From: a virus
Virus record (IMG/VR): IMGVR_UViG_3300038701_001640
Location: 1 to 35,445 of that record
DNA: 35,445 nucleotides
Reading direction: 5' to 3' (one strand)
Shown here: positions 23,995 to 30,849 of the stretch, piece after piece
How positions within the stretch are numbered: position 1 is the stretch's first letter
Layout: each line of letters begins with the position of its first letter
Position numbers and translations under genes: made by a program
Notes under the pieces: generated by a model
The model's database searches: none
What the model was told of the DNA's origin: nothing
What the model saw: only the letters and a program-made list of their open reading frames with translations

Positions 23995-24373
23995 CCACGA
24001 ATCGTTAACACCGGCCGCAAAGCGGACGATTAGGTTGTACCATGATCGGTTTACCCTGGCGGAGCTCCGCCGGGTAACCGAGATGGACGCCAGGCAACAA
24101 CGCGAATGGGTGCGCAATGCCCACCAGCGTGTCAATGGAAAAGACTTGGCCCACATTAGCGAAAGCGCGTGGGCGTGGTACAACGAGATAATCGACGAGG
24201 TAAGAAAGCGTGACGTGATCGGCAAAGGCATTTTTGCCGCGTACAAAGACGGCGGCATTGAATCCGCCAGACAGGCAGCCGCCAGATATGGCGAGGTTTT
24301 GCCCGACCAGTTACTGCCAGACCTCGAAACCCGTTTTGCAGCCTTTCAAAAATGGTACAATGAACAACGATAA
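23987..24373 (+). CDS. Hypothetical protein upstream of helicase
   Basis: A 128-residue, helical protein with an HTH-like start (TIRLYHDRFTLAELRRVTEM) and a basic middle (AWAWYNEIIDEVRKRDVIGK). It overlaps MazG by 8 nt and the DnaB gene by 14 nt. Position suggests a helicase loader or initiation accessory protein, but no AAA motif is present, so this is inference only. Confidence 0.68.
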   Translation: MINHESLTPAAKRTIRLYHDRFTLAELRRVTEMDARQQREWVRNAHQRVNGKDLAHISESAWAWYNEIIDEVRKRDVIGKGIFAAYKDGGIESARQAAARYGEVLPDQLLPDLETRFAAFQKWYNEQR

Positions 24374-25724
24374 GCGGGTGGAATTGGAGCGGTCCATTTT
24401 AGGCACTCTAATTATCAACCCTAAGAAAATATTTGAGATTCAAGGCCGGGTAATGCCTGCCATGTTTTCCGGCCACCATCGCAGTATTGCCGACCAGATA
24501 TGGGACCGCCACAGCAAGGCGCAGAAATACGACGACCGCGTACTGATCGCATCGTGCCCCGACGTGCCACCGATCTATATTTCTGAACTGTCCAACGCAT
24601 ATACCAACCAGGTTGGCGAGATAGGGGAGGCACTACGCAATGAATGGCTCCGCGACCAGCACATGGAACTATACAAAAGCGGTCAAAGTGAACTAACCGT
24701 AAACGAGGGGCCACCGGCGGACGTTGCGTTGCGCATTGCAGAGCAAAGCCGCCAGTTGATCGAAAGCACCACGGACAATACCGCCGACGAGCAACGGCCA
24801 TTCCTAGCGGTATACGAGAATTTTATTGCGCCACCGGGTCCGCTTTCCGGGATCTCCACCGGCGTATCAAAGTTTGACCGGGAAACAGGCGGGTGGCAAC
24901 CGGGACATTTTGTACTCATTGGCGCACGACCTGGCATGGGGAAAACAACGCTAATGCTATTCCATACCATCCAGGCATTGCAAGCCGGATACCCGGTGGC
25001 CGTGTTCTCCCTGGAAATGGACGCCGAAAAGCTGATTGAGATAATGGCGTGTTTGGTATTGGGCTACGATCCAGAGCAACGCCGGAAGTTCAACGAGGCT
25101 ATGCGAAAGGAGGTGGCCGAAACCTCATTGCAGTTGTACGACATGGGCCTGCGTGTTTTCGACACCCAGAAGTTACGAGGCAACACCACCGTTGAAAATA
25201 TCGCACTCAACGCCCTAATGGCTATCCACGCTAATGGCGCGCAAATGGTAGTTATTGACTACATCCAATTAATGCGAACGGCAAAGGAGTTCAAAAACGG
25301 AAATGCCGAAATGGAGTACATAAGCCGGCACCTAATGGCTACGGCGCAAACCTCCGCTAAGCCATTTATTGTCGGCAGCCAGCTAAGCCGAGCGGTGGAA
25401 ATCAGAGGAGGCACCAAGCGCGCAACCCTGGCAGACTTGCGGCAATCTGGATCATTAGAGCAGGACGCCCACATGGTCATACTACCATACCGACCAGAGT
25501 ATTACAATATCCTGGAGGACCAGGAGGGACAAAGTTTGCGCGGCCTCATGGAGTGGAACATTGCCAAATACCGCCCGGCAGGGTACATCCTCAACATGAA
25601 TTTTGGACTTCGCAAAACCGGGGACGGCAGGTTGGTCGATCAGGATTTTGCAGACCAGGTATTTGAGCCGGACAAACACATTGAGCCGGCCAAAATGAAT
25701 GACGACAAAGACATACCATTTTAA
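24360..25724 (+). CDS. Replicative DNA helicase, DnaB-like
   Basis: A 454-residue hexameric helicase. The N-terminal domain (1-145) begins MNNDKRVELERSILGTLI; the RecA-like domain has Walker A GARPGMGKT at 188-196, SLEM at 217-220, Walker B VVIDYIQL at 297-304, and the conserved SQLSRAVE plus DLRQSGSLEQDA block at 340-370. I chose ATG 24360: the longer upstream reading overlaps the previous gene by over 130 nt and adds non-family residues. Confidence 0.95.
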   Translation: MNNDKRVELERSILGTLIINPKKIFEIQGRVMPAMFSGHHRSIADQIWDRHSKAQKYDDRVLIASCPDVPPIYISELSNAYTNQVGEIGEALRNEWLRDQHMELYKSGQSELTVNEGPPADVALRIAEQSRQLIESTTDNTADEQRPFLAVYENFIAPPGPLSGISTGVSKFDRETGGWQPGHFVLIGARPGMGKTTLMLFHTIQALQAGYPVAVFSLEMDAEKLIEIMACLVLGYDPEQRRKFNEAMRKEVAETSLQLYDMGLRVFDTQKLRGNTTVENIALNALMAIHANGAQMVVIDYIQLMRTAKEFKNGNAEMEYISRHLMATAQTSAKPFIVGSQLSRAVEIRGGTKRATLADLRQSGSLEQDAHMVILPYRPEYYNILEDQEGQSLRGLMEWNIAKYRPAGYILNMNFGLRKTGDGRLVDQDFADQVFEPDKHIEPAKMNDDKDIPF

Positions 25725-25741
25725 AAGTTAACAGAAATACA

Positions 25742-25969
25742 ATGACAAAGCGTAACACACTAATTATTGCCGTGCTGGTTGGATTCGCATTTAGCTGCGG
25801 ATCCGCCAGGGAGGCGACTAAAGCCCCGGAAAGCACCGATTTTTATTTTCGGCCAGCACCGGCAGCGGAGGACCACCAACACGTCTTATTGCACGACAGA
25901 GGCACCGGAGAAACATTTTGCACCCGGTGCGATTACTCAACCACAAAACCCCGAAAAAATGAGCACTAA
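25742..25969 (+). CDS. Small putative lipoprotein
   Basis: A 75-residue protein with a basic start, a hydrophobic segment and a lipobox-like FAFSC (Cys19), suggesting lipidation. The mature part is short and has a CxxC pair (Cys60, Cys63) and several His (DHQHVLLH), which might bind metal. ACAGAAATACAATG precedes the start. It overlaps the next gene by 11 nt. Function unknown; immunity or envelope role possible. Confidence 0.62.
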   Translation: MTKRNTLIIAVLVGFAFSCGSAREATKAPESTDFYFRPAPAAEDHQHVLLHDRGTGETFCTRCDYSTTKPRKNEH

Positions 25970-26228
25970 TGTAACTATGAAAGAGGAACGCGCGACCATT
26001 GAACAAATCGAAAAGCGCATCAACGACCTTGAACAAAAAATGAAATATGTTAAAAAATTCGACCGATTAGCTGAATTGCATGAGCAAATCGGATATACGT
26101 TAACCGATGCGGCACAATTAATCGGAGTAACCCGTAAGACATTACGCAGTCACATTTCTCGAGGAGACTACCGCCTGATGTCTTATGGTCGTGTCCACGC
26201 ACTGGATGTTTGGGCAAAAATTCCTTAA
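25959..26228 (+). CDS. Excisionase-like HTH protein
   Basis: An 89-residue protein. Residues 10-35 are a coiled coil (ERATIEQIEKRINDLEQK); residues 46-75 form a MerR/excisionase-type helix-turn-helix (YTLTDAAQLIGVTRKTLRSH, then ISRGDY). I chose ATG 25959, preceded by CAAAACCCCGAAAAA; the longer reading upstream is a shadow of the lipoprotein gene. Location 300 bp from the integrase, in the opposite direction, fits a recombination directionality factor (inference). Confidence 0.7.
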   Translation: MSTNVTMKEERATIEQIEKRINDLEQKMKYVKKFDRLAELHEQIGYTLTDAAQLIGVTRKTLRSHISRGDYRLMSYGRVHALDVWAKIP

Positions 26229-26251
26229 ATTCAAACCCCCACAACAAAAAG

Positions 26252-26285
26252 TTTGACACTACAATCTAAACAAACAATACATTTG
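26252..26285 (+). promoter_or_regulatory. Bacteroidetes-type promoter
   Basis: TTTG (26252-26255), 22-nt spacer, TACATTTG (26278-26285), matching the -33 TTTG and -7 TAnnTTTG consensus. It lies 19 nt before ATG 26305. Confidence 0.7.
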
Positions 26286-26304
26286 AAAACCTCAACTACA
26301 ACCC

Positions 26305-26511
26305 ATGGATCGACTATTAAAAGCGTTGCAGGACTGCAAACCAGATTCCGAAATTGTTGGCACGATGTACCCCGGCGGCACCGGATTTGTTCACGTAAAC
26401 AGTGAAAAACGAATCATTTGGGAGTCATTGGACGAATTGTGGCACACCATCCAATTTTGGGAGCACCAGGCACAGCAACTACAAAAGATCGAAGCCGAAA
26501 AAGTGGCTTAG
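26305..26511 (+). CDS. Small hypothetical protein convergent to integrase
   Basis: A 68-residue protein with a short beta-rich core (EIVGTMYPGGTGFVHVNSEK) and a C-terminal helix (FWEHQAQQLQKIEAEKVA). It has its own promoter and ends 9 nt from the integrase stop. No family recognised. Confidence 0.68.
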   Translation: MDRLLKALQDCKPDSEIVGTMYPGGTGFVHVNSEKRIIWESLDELWHTIQFWEHQAQQLQKIEAEKVA

Positions 26512-26520
26512 TTCGAGGTT

Positions 26521-27798
26521 CTAACTATAAAATGCGTTTTTGAACACGTCCGACATTGACACGATGCGGGCGTGTTCTTTATTTTCAAGCCTAATGTAGC
26601 GCAGGAATGCCGTTTCTGTCTTGTGCCCGGTAATCCTCATTATTGATTGAGCCGGCACACCAGCCAAATACAGATTCGTGGCAAATGATCGCCGCGCAGT
26701 ATGCGAGGTTACCATTTCCCATTTCGCCACCTTTTTGACTACCTCCACGCCACCGGGGGCGGTTTCTTTGTAGACCACCTGGTTACCCCATTCGCACAAC
26801 TTCGCCGCCTCCTTTATTTGCCGGTTAAACACTTGGTTGGCCATTTTTGGCAACCGACCATCGTATTTCTGCAGCACATCCTTTACGATAGGGTGGAGGG
26901 GGATCACTACGAGGGCACCCGTTTTTCCCTGTTTCAGTCTAATGTGTCCGTCCTGGATATGGTGAACGCGAAGTTTCGAGGCATCCGAAAAACGCAATCC
27001 CGTTAAAGCGGTGGCCACAAATCGGTCCACGGTCGTTCGCAGGTGTTCCGGGTATGCGCGCCCATACATTTGCGTTAGCTCGTCCATGGTCAGGTATATG
27101 GAAATGGCCTGGCGTTGCTTAACCTGGAATCGCTTATACTTGAAAGCTAAATTTTGGTGCAACTCCCTTTCTAATCCAATTTGCATAAAGGCGCGTAGGT
27201 ATTTCAGCATCCCGTGCACCGTGTTTTGCTCATACCCACGTTCGTACATGAATTGCCGGAAATCCAATGAGAAATCCAAATCAATATTGGCAAACACGAC
27301 GGGCCGCCGCCAGTGCTCGTTAAACGCTGCCAGGTGGTCACGCACCTGACGGTAAAACCGTACGGTGGATGCGGCATACTCCGGACTAGCGGTGCGCTCC
27401 TCAATCACCTGGTCGATCAGGTCGAACAATTCCACGCGGCCACCTCCGGATCGGTCACGTAAAAGCAAACGGTCGAGATCCGCGCGCAACAACTCTTTGA
27501 AATCCGCCCACACGGGATCCACACCGGCGTCTGCCTGGTCATTGATGTATTTGTTGAAAATCTGTTTGGCGCGCATTTCCATTCGATCCATCAACCCATT
27601 GATTTGCCGGTAATCCACGGCCTTGGTTCGCCTCAATCGGCATTTGTCCGCGTCCCAATACTTTTCATTGACCCGGTGGCCGGTGGAGTAGGTGACCCGA
27701 TAGGACCTAAAGCGGCATATCATGTACGCCAGGCGGTCACCTGGTTGTTTTTTGAGAAGAAACCTAACGTTCAGCATAAAAAAGGTAGTTTTCGCCAA
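26521..27798 (-). CDS. int: Tyrosine integrase
   Basis: A 425-residue site-specific recombinase. Residues about 8-105 form a Bacteroidetes-type arm-binding domain (MLNVRFLLKKQPGDRLAYMI), 120-225 the SAM-like core-binding domain, and 235-420 the catalytic domain: Arg269 (TGLRFSD), Lys292 (QGKTG), His366-x2-Arg369 (SHTARRSF), His392 (TGHKTE) and nucleophile Tyr401 (FLRYIRL). All catalytic residues are present, so it is probably active. An alternative start is Met8. The upstream 267 bp hold repeats and a dyad expected of attP and regulatory sites. Confidence 0.95.
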   Translation of the reverse strand: MAKTTFFMLNVRFLLKKQPGDRLAYMICRFRSYRVTYSTGHRVNEKYWDADKCRLRRTKAVDYRQINGLMDRMEMRAKQIFNKYINDQADAGVDPVWADFKELLRADLDRLLLRDRSGGGRVELFDLIDQVIEERTASPEYAASTVRFYRQVRDHLAAFNEHWRRPVVFANIDLDFSLDFRQFMYERGYEQNTVHGMLKYLRAFMQIGLERELHQNLAFKYKRFQVKQRQAISIYLTMDELTQMYGRAYPEHLRTTVDRFVATALTGLRFSDASKLRVHHIQDGHIRLKQGKTGALVVIPLHPIVKDVLQKYDGRLPKMANQVFNRQIKEAAKLCEWGNQVVYKETAPGGVEVVKKVAKWEMVTSHTARRSFATNLYLAGVPAQSIMRITGHKTETAFLRYIRLENKEHARIVSMSDVFKNAFYS

Positions 27799-27868
27799 CC
27801 ATTGCGTCTACCAAAAACCCGAAACCGCTGTAAGTTATTGAATAACAGGGCAATGCGGATTTTTAAAG

Positions 27869-27892
27869 TGGCCTCGGCAGGAATCGACACCG
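27869..27892 (-). other. Candidate attP core, tRNA 3'-end-like
   Basis: On the minus strand this reads like the T-arm and acceptor end of a tRNA (GGTGTCGATTCCTGCC then GAGGCCAC), though the T-loop carries an extra base. Many tyrosine integrases use tRNA 3' ends as attachment sites. Weak without host sequence. Confidence 0.3.
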
Positions 27893-27965
27893 ATAAACCG
27901 CTAGGCCAACAAACATGGGCAATGTATGGTATTTACACGGTTTTTGTGTTCGCAATTATTCCAAA

Positions 27966-27984
27966 TTACCCGGAATGCGGGTAA
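27966..27984. promoter_or_regulatory. Candidate operator, 19-bp dyad copy 2
   Basis: TTACCCG-GAATG-CGGGTAA, perfect 7-bp arms. It shares TTACCC-N7-GGGTAA with 22170-22188. A further half site, GGGTAA, follows at 27990-27995. Confidence 0.65.
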
Positions 27985-28010
27985 ACACAGGGTAAAGTAA
28001 TCGCCAACCG

Positions 28011-28041
28011 TTGCGCCAACCATTACGTTTTAGTATATTCG
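28011..28041 (+). promoter_or_regulatory. Promoter for the 28066 operon
   Basis: TTG (28011-28013), 20-nt spacer, TATATTCG (28034-28041), 24 nt before ATG 28066. It overlaps two of the integrase-type repeats, so integrase or a repressor could shut it. Confidence 0.6.
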
Positions 28042-28065
28042 TAACAATTACTAATCAACACGAAT

Positions 28066-28590
28066 ATGGCCGAACAGCAACGCACCCATTGGCGCAACCT
28101 TTTTCCTACCAACTATATGGGGGCGCACTCATTCCAAAACGGCGAATCTAAGGTCTTAGAGATCGCCAAACTTTCAAAAGAAACATTGACAGGAAGCGAC
28201 GGCAAGGAGGAGGAGTGTATTGTAGTGCACTGGTTGGATATTTACCAGGAATTGCCATTGGTGCTCAATAAGACCAACGCGGAGAATATCGCGACGGCGA
28301 CCGGCACCCAATACGTTGAGGAGTGGCCAACTAATGCTGTTTCGCTACACGTGAAAAAAGTGAAAGCATTTGGCGAAATGAAACCAGCCGTTAGGGTAGG
28401 GGTAAAGCCACCAACCCGAAGCGAGTGGATGGAATCGCTAAAAAATGTTTGGCATCGAACTTTCAAGGATTACAAAGGTGAGGACGGCGACGAGATCAAC
28501 GCGACAACCAAGGCAAAAGTAAAAGCCAACGAGTTGACCGCCGAATTTCTAAAGAACAGCATAAAACACATGATCGACAATGGCCAGTAA
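28066..28590 (+). CDS. Conserved phage protein, possible ssDNA-binding
   Basis: A 174-residue protein with the pattern HWRNLFPTNYMGAHSFQNGE, then KEEECIVVHW, LPLVLNKTNAENIATATGT and SLHVKKVKAFGEMKPAVRV. I recognise this block as a widespread phage family found near replication and recombination genes, without firm function; an OB-like ssDNA-binding role is plausible but unproven. The C-terminal 60 residues are helical and charged. First gene of its operon, 11-nt overlap with the next. Confidence 0.72.
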   Translation: MAEQQRTHWRNLFPTNYMGAHSFQNGESKVLEIAKLSKETLTGSDGKEEECIVVHWLDIYQELPLVLNKTNAENIATATGTQYVEEWPTNAVSLHVKKVKAFGEMKPAVRVGVKPPTRSEWMESLKNVWHRTFKDYKGEDGDEINATTKAKVKANELTAEFLKNSIKHMIDNGQ

Positions 28591-28831
28591 TTCAAAAAGA
28601 GCACGACAACGCCGCCACGCAAAGTGGGTTTGGATCTCAACCGTTCCAGATTATAATTTTCAAGGGTTCCCCACTGGAGCGCATAGGCCACACCAAGGCA
28701 CCCACACCTTGCAAAGCGACAGCAAATTAATTGACAGGCCATTGACAGGAAAAGAACGCCGCCAGGCTAAACGGGCCAAATTGGCAAAGAATGGGATCAT
28801 TCCGGCCTTACGGCCGGTTATGGGACATTAG
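28580..28831 (+). CDS. Small basic hypothetical protein
   Basis: An 83-residue, strongly basic protein (SKRARQRRHAKWVWIS; GKERRQAKRAKLAKNG) that starts within the previous gene. Likely to bind nucleic acid or be disordered. No family recognised. A CCGGCC/GGCCGG hairpin lies within its last codons. Confidence 0.6.
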   Translation: MASNSKRARQRRHAKWVWISTVPDYNFQGFPTGAHRPHQGTHTLQSDSKLIDRPLTGKERRQAKRAKLAKNGIIPALRPVMGH

Positions 28832-28840
28832 GTGTTTTAC

Positions 28841-28871
28841 GGAGGATCCCCGGTTGGTGGTCCTCCTTTTT
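28841..28871 (+). terminator. Intrinsic terminator
   Basis: GGAGGA (28841-28846) pairs with TCCTCC (28861-28866), then five T (28867-28871). It ends the 28066 operon. Confidence 0.75.
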
Positions 28872-28916
28872 CAATTTCAACCAATGAATTGTTGCCACAA
28901 CTTATTACGAAACACC

Positions 28917-29108
28917 ATGGACATTGCCGGCGATGTTGTCGCCGTCCTGGTGCTCATTGTATTGGTCCTTTGTTTATTCTATGCTACCAAAGAGGTATTA
29001 GAATGGGCCGGATTGCGTGAGCCGTTAGCTGGCAGCCTGGCGGCAATAGGTGCTATACTGACCATGGCCGGCATTATCATTGCCGCCATAGTTATGGGGT
29101 TGACATAA
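28917..29108 (+). CDS. Small two-helix membrane protein
   Basis: A 63-residue protein, almost entirely two hydrophobic helices (DVVAVLVLIVLVLCLFYATK and SLAAIGAILTMAGIIIAAIV) with a short charged loop. I chose ATG 28917; ATG 28884 in frame adds 11 residues. It could be a second holin-like or signalling protein; no family recognised. Confidence 0.6.
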   Translation: MDIAGDVVAVLVLIVLVLCLFYATKEVLEWAGLREPLAGSLAAIGAILTMAGIIIAAIVMGLT

Positions 29109-29170
29109 AAGAAAACGGGGCCGTGGAATGATTCTTAACCGTCTTATTTCCCGGAAAAGCGGCCCCAACT

Positions 29171-29243
29171 TGTAGGGTGGAGCAGTAGGTAGCTTGCCAG
29201 GCTCATAACCTGGAGGTCGCGGGTTCGAATCCCGCCCCTGCAA
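29171..29243 (+). tRNA. tRNA with CAT anticodon (Met, or Ile2)
   Basis: A complete 73-nt cloverleaf: acceptor TGTAGGG with CCCTGCA (one G-U), D stem GAGC/GCTT, anticodon stem CCAGG/CCTGG with loop CTCATAA, variable AGGTC, T stem GCGGG/CCCGC with loop TTCGAAT, discriminator A. CCA is not encoded. The first pair is U1-A72, and the three G-C pairs of initiator tRNA are absent, so it is an elongator Met or lysidine-modified Ile tRNA. Confidence 0.9.
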
Positions 29244-29381
29244 CATTCTCTAGGCACACATACAGAAGTTAGGACGGGTGTGTTAATAGATCCTGCGCCA
29301 AATCTGCACGGTGAAATAGTGGCTAAGAAATAGTCAAGCAGCGGAGAAAATGCCGACAGCCGGGAAAGACCGGCACATTTA

Positions 29382-29454
29382 GCCGGAGTAGCTCAATTGG
29401 TAGAGCGACGCATTTGTACTGCGTAGGTTGGGGGTTCGAGTCCTCCTTTCGGCT
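29382..29454 (+). tRNA. tRNA-Thr (TGT)
   Basis: A 73-nt cloverleaf: acceptor GCCGGAG with TTTCGGC (two G-U), D stem GCTC/GAGC, anticodon stem ACGCA/TGCGT with loop TTTGTAC (anticodon TGT), variable AGGTT, T stem GGGGG/CCTCC with loop TTCGAGT, discriminator T. CCA is not encoded. The 138-nt interval between the two tRNAs has a small hairpin but no gene I can support. Confidence 0.92.
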
Positions 29455-29474
29455 CAACAAAAAAACCAAAACCT

Positions 29475-29594
29475 ATGTGGATAGCTATTGCAGCCATTGC
29501 CGGAATAATTGTTGGCGTCCTGATTGGTGCCGCCGGTGGTATTTGGGTAATGATCGACCATATATTGGACAGCATTTGGCCAAATAAGTGGTAA
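29475..29594 (+). CDS. 39-residue membrane protein
   Basis: Starts MWIAIAAIAGIIVGVLIGAA, a single glycine-rich transmembrane helix, then GGIWVMIDHILDSIWPNKW. It begins 20 nt after the tRNA and its stop touches the next start (TAAATG), so it is probably cotranscribed with the nuclease gene. Function unknown. Confidence 0.55.
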   Translation: MWIAIAAIAGIIVGVLIGAAGGIWVMIDHILDSIWPNKW

Positions 29595-30032
29595 ATGACG
29601 AGCGAGGAGTTTAAACGAATGATTCAGCGAAAGCACAGCCGCCCCGGTATGCGTGCCAACCAGCTAACTAAAGCAGTTCTGCAGGTACTGAATCATTCAG
29701 GGTATAAGGCCTGGAGAAACAACACCGTGGGCGTTTTCGACGTAAACTATGCGGTCGATAGAGTAACCAAAGAGAAACCCGCAACCAAAGCGCAATTACG
29801 TAAAATCCTGAATGGATGCCGCCGCAAAAGCCAAACCATACCGGGTCAGCCTGATATTATCGGCTACCAAAAACGGACAGGGAAATTCATAGGGGTTGAA
29901 ATCAAAGCAGGAAAGGACAAATTGAGCACCCACCAAATACGATTCATGGACGAGGCCAACAAAGCCGGTGCCATGGTTATTGAGTGCCGCGAAGTTTCGG
30001 ACGTGGTGGAGCTCATCGAAAAGTTAGGTTAG
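29595..30032 (+). CDS. VRR-NUC domain nuclease
   Basis: A 145-residue PD-(D/E)XK nuclease. The core is IPGQPDIIGY (Asp87) followed by FIGVEIKAGKDKLSTHQ (Glu102, Lys104, Gln114), the VRR-NUC signature, and a C-terminal helix with VVELIEKL. Phage VRR-NUC proteins are thought to act as structure-specific nucleases, for example on recombination or replication intermediates. It starts immediately after the small membrane gene and is closed by a terminator. Confidence 0.88.
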   Translation: MTSEEFKRMIQRKHSRPGMRANQLTKAVLQVLNHSGYKAWRNNTVGVFDVNYAVDRVTKEKPATKAQLRKILNGCRRKSQTIPGQPDIIGYQKRTGKFIGVEIKAGKDKLSTHQIRFMDEANKAGAMVIECREVSDVVELIEKLG

Positions 30033-30058
30033 TTTGCTGTAAATAGATGTAGTTATCG

Positions 30059-30086
30059 ACCCGCCGGGAACGCCTGGCGGGTTTTT
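30059..30086 (+). terminator. Terminator after VRR-NUC gene
   Basis: ACCCGCC (30059-30065) pairs with GGCGGGT (30076-30082), 10-nt loop, five T (30082-30086). Confidence 0.88.
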
Positions 30087-30099
30087 CTCAACCCCAGGC

Positions 30100-30408
30100 A
30101 TGAGACAAAGCATAGATAAGGGAAACGACGATTGGGAGGACGGAATACCGGAACCGGATTACGCCGCACTAGATAGGGTAGTGGCTCAAAAGGACATTAA
30201 GGCATTTAGTGCATTATCATTCGAGGACCGCGTTTATTGCCTTTACACAGCATTTGAGACCCGCCAGGGAAAAACCGTTTCCATCCAATTTGAGGACGAC
30301 GTTTGGTTGGTTCCATCCGAAAACGAGGTTGTGCGGATCCGACGCGACCAGCTGAACGAGAAGTTTAAAAAAATATGTTTAATTACAGGATCAAAAAAAA
30401 CAACATGA
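30100..30408 (+). CDS. Hypothetical acidic protein
   Basis: A 102-residue protein with an acidic N-terminus (DKGNDDWEDGIPEPDYAALD) and a segment FEDRVYCLYTAFETRQGKTV then IQFEDDVWLVPSENEVVRI. No family recognised. CTCAACCCCAGGCATG leads into it. Its stop overlaps the next start as ATGA. Confidence 0.65.
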   Translation: MRQSIDKGNDDWEDGIPEPDYAALDRVVAQKDIKAFSALSFEDRVYCLYTAFETRQGKTVSIQFEDDVWLVPSENEVVRIRRDQLNEKFKKICLITGSKKTT

Positions 30409-30695
30409 AACAACTAACGACAATTAGCGGACCATTTGAAATGAAGTTTATCATTGATTCATTGACAAGTTTCAAAACGGAGGTTTTTATAGAAAAAGGT
30501 ACAGTAGGCAAGACTTTAAATGCAAAAGAAGTAAAGTTAGAAAAGGATGACCTTACAATAATTTTAGGAGCGTTTGAGCGAAAACAAATAATTGAATTTA
30601 AAGGGAAAGACGGAGCAGGAAATTGTGTAATCACCGCAATACATACGAATAACGAAAATATTTCAGAGATTGATTTTTATCCACTCCAGGTATGA
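30405..30695 (+). CDS. Hypothetical protein in AT-rich segment
   Basis: A 96-residue protein coupled by ATGA to the previous gene. It looks beta-rich (EMKFIIDSLTSFKTEVFIEK, then LTIILGAFERKQIIEFKGK and CVITAIHTNN). No family recognised. Its base and codon use is clearly more AT-rich than the gene before it, which suggests recent acquisition. Confidence 0.65.
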   Translation: MKQLTTISGPFEMKFIIDSLTSFKTEVFIEKGTVGKTLNAKEVKLEKDDLTIILGAFERKQIIEFKGKDGAGNCVITAIHTNNENISEIDFYPLQV

Positions 30696-30717
30696 CCTCA
30701 AAAAAATAAACCCCAAA

Positions 30718-30825
30718 ATGAATTACCCCGATAAAACAGTTAAGCAAGTTGTCGCTATTTCTATCCTCACGGCGTTATTATCATTTGTAGCTGGTTATTG
30801 GATAGGACTAAAAGACTGTTTGTAA
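30718..30825 (+). CDS. 35-residue membrane protein
   Basis: MNYPDKTVKQ followed by one helix (VVAISILTALLSFVAGYWIG) and LKDCL. The start is preceded by AATAAACCCCAAAATG, the recurring leader element, which is the main support for real translation. It lies just upstream of the subtilase gene. Confidence 0.55.
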   Translation: MNYPDKTVKQVVAISILTALLSFVAGYWIGLKDCL

Positions 30826-30849
30826 TTCTCATTGATTAAACCCCACACC

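Larger units (their letters stand above)
27793..28027. repeat. Three CGCCAACCRTTRCG repeats beside int
   Basis: Copies at 27793-27806 (overlapping the int start), 28002-28015 and 28014-28027 (the last two overlap by 2 bp). Direct repeats flanking an integrase start are the expected form of arm-type integrase sites, so attP probably lies within 27807-28000. Confidence 0.6.

Noticed and set aside
26701-27349. Plus-strand frames within the integrase gene
   Set aside because: Antisense to the catalytic domain; the integrase has all catalytic residues, so these are shadows.
27852-27984. 43-codon plus-strand frame in the int upstream region
   Set aside because: Runs through the dyad and the tRNA-like candidate attP core, has no leader motif and no recognisable sequence; more likely regulatory DNA.
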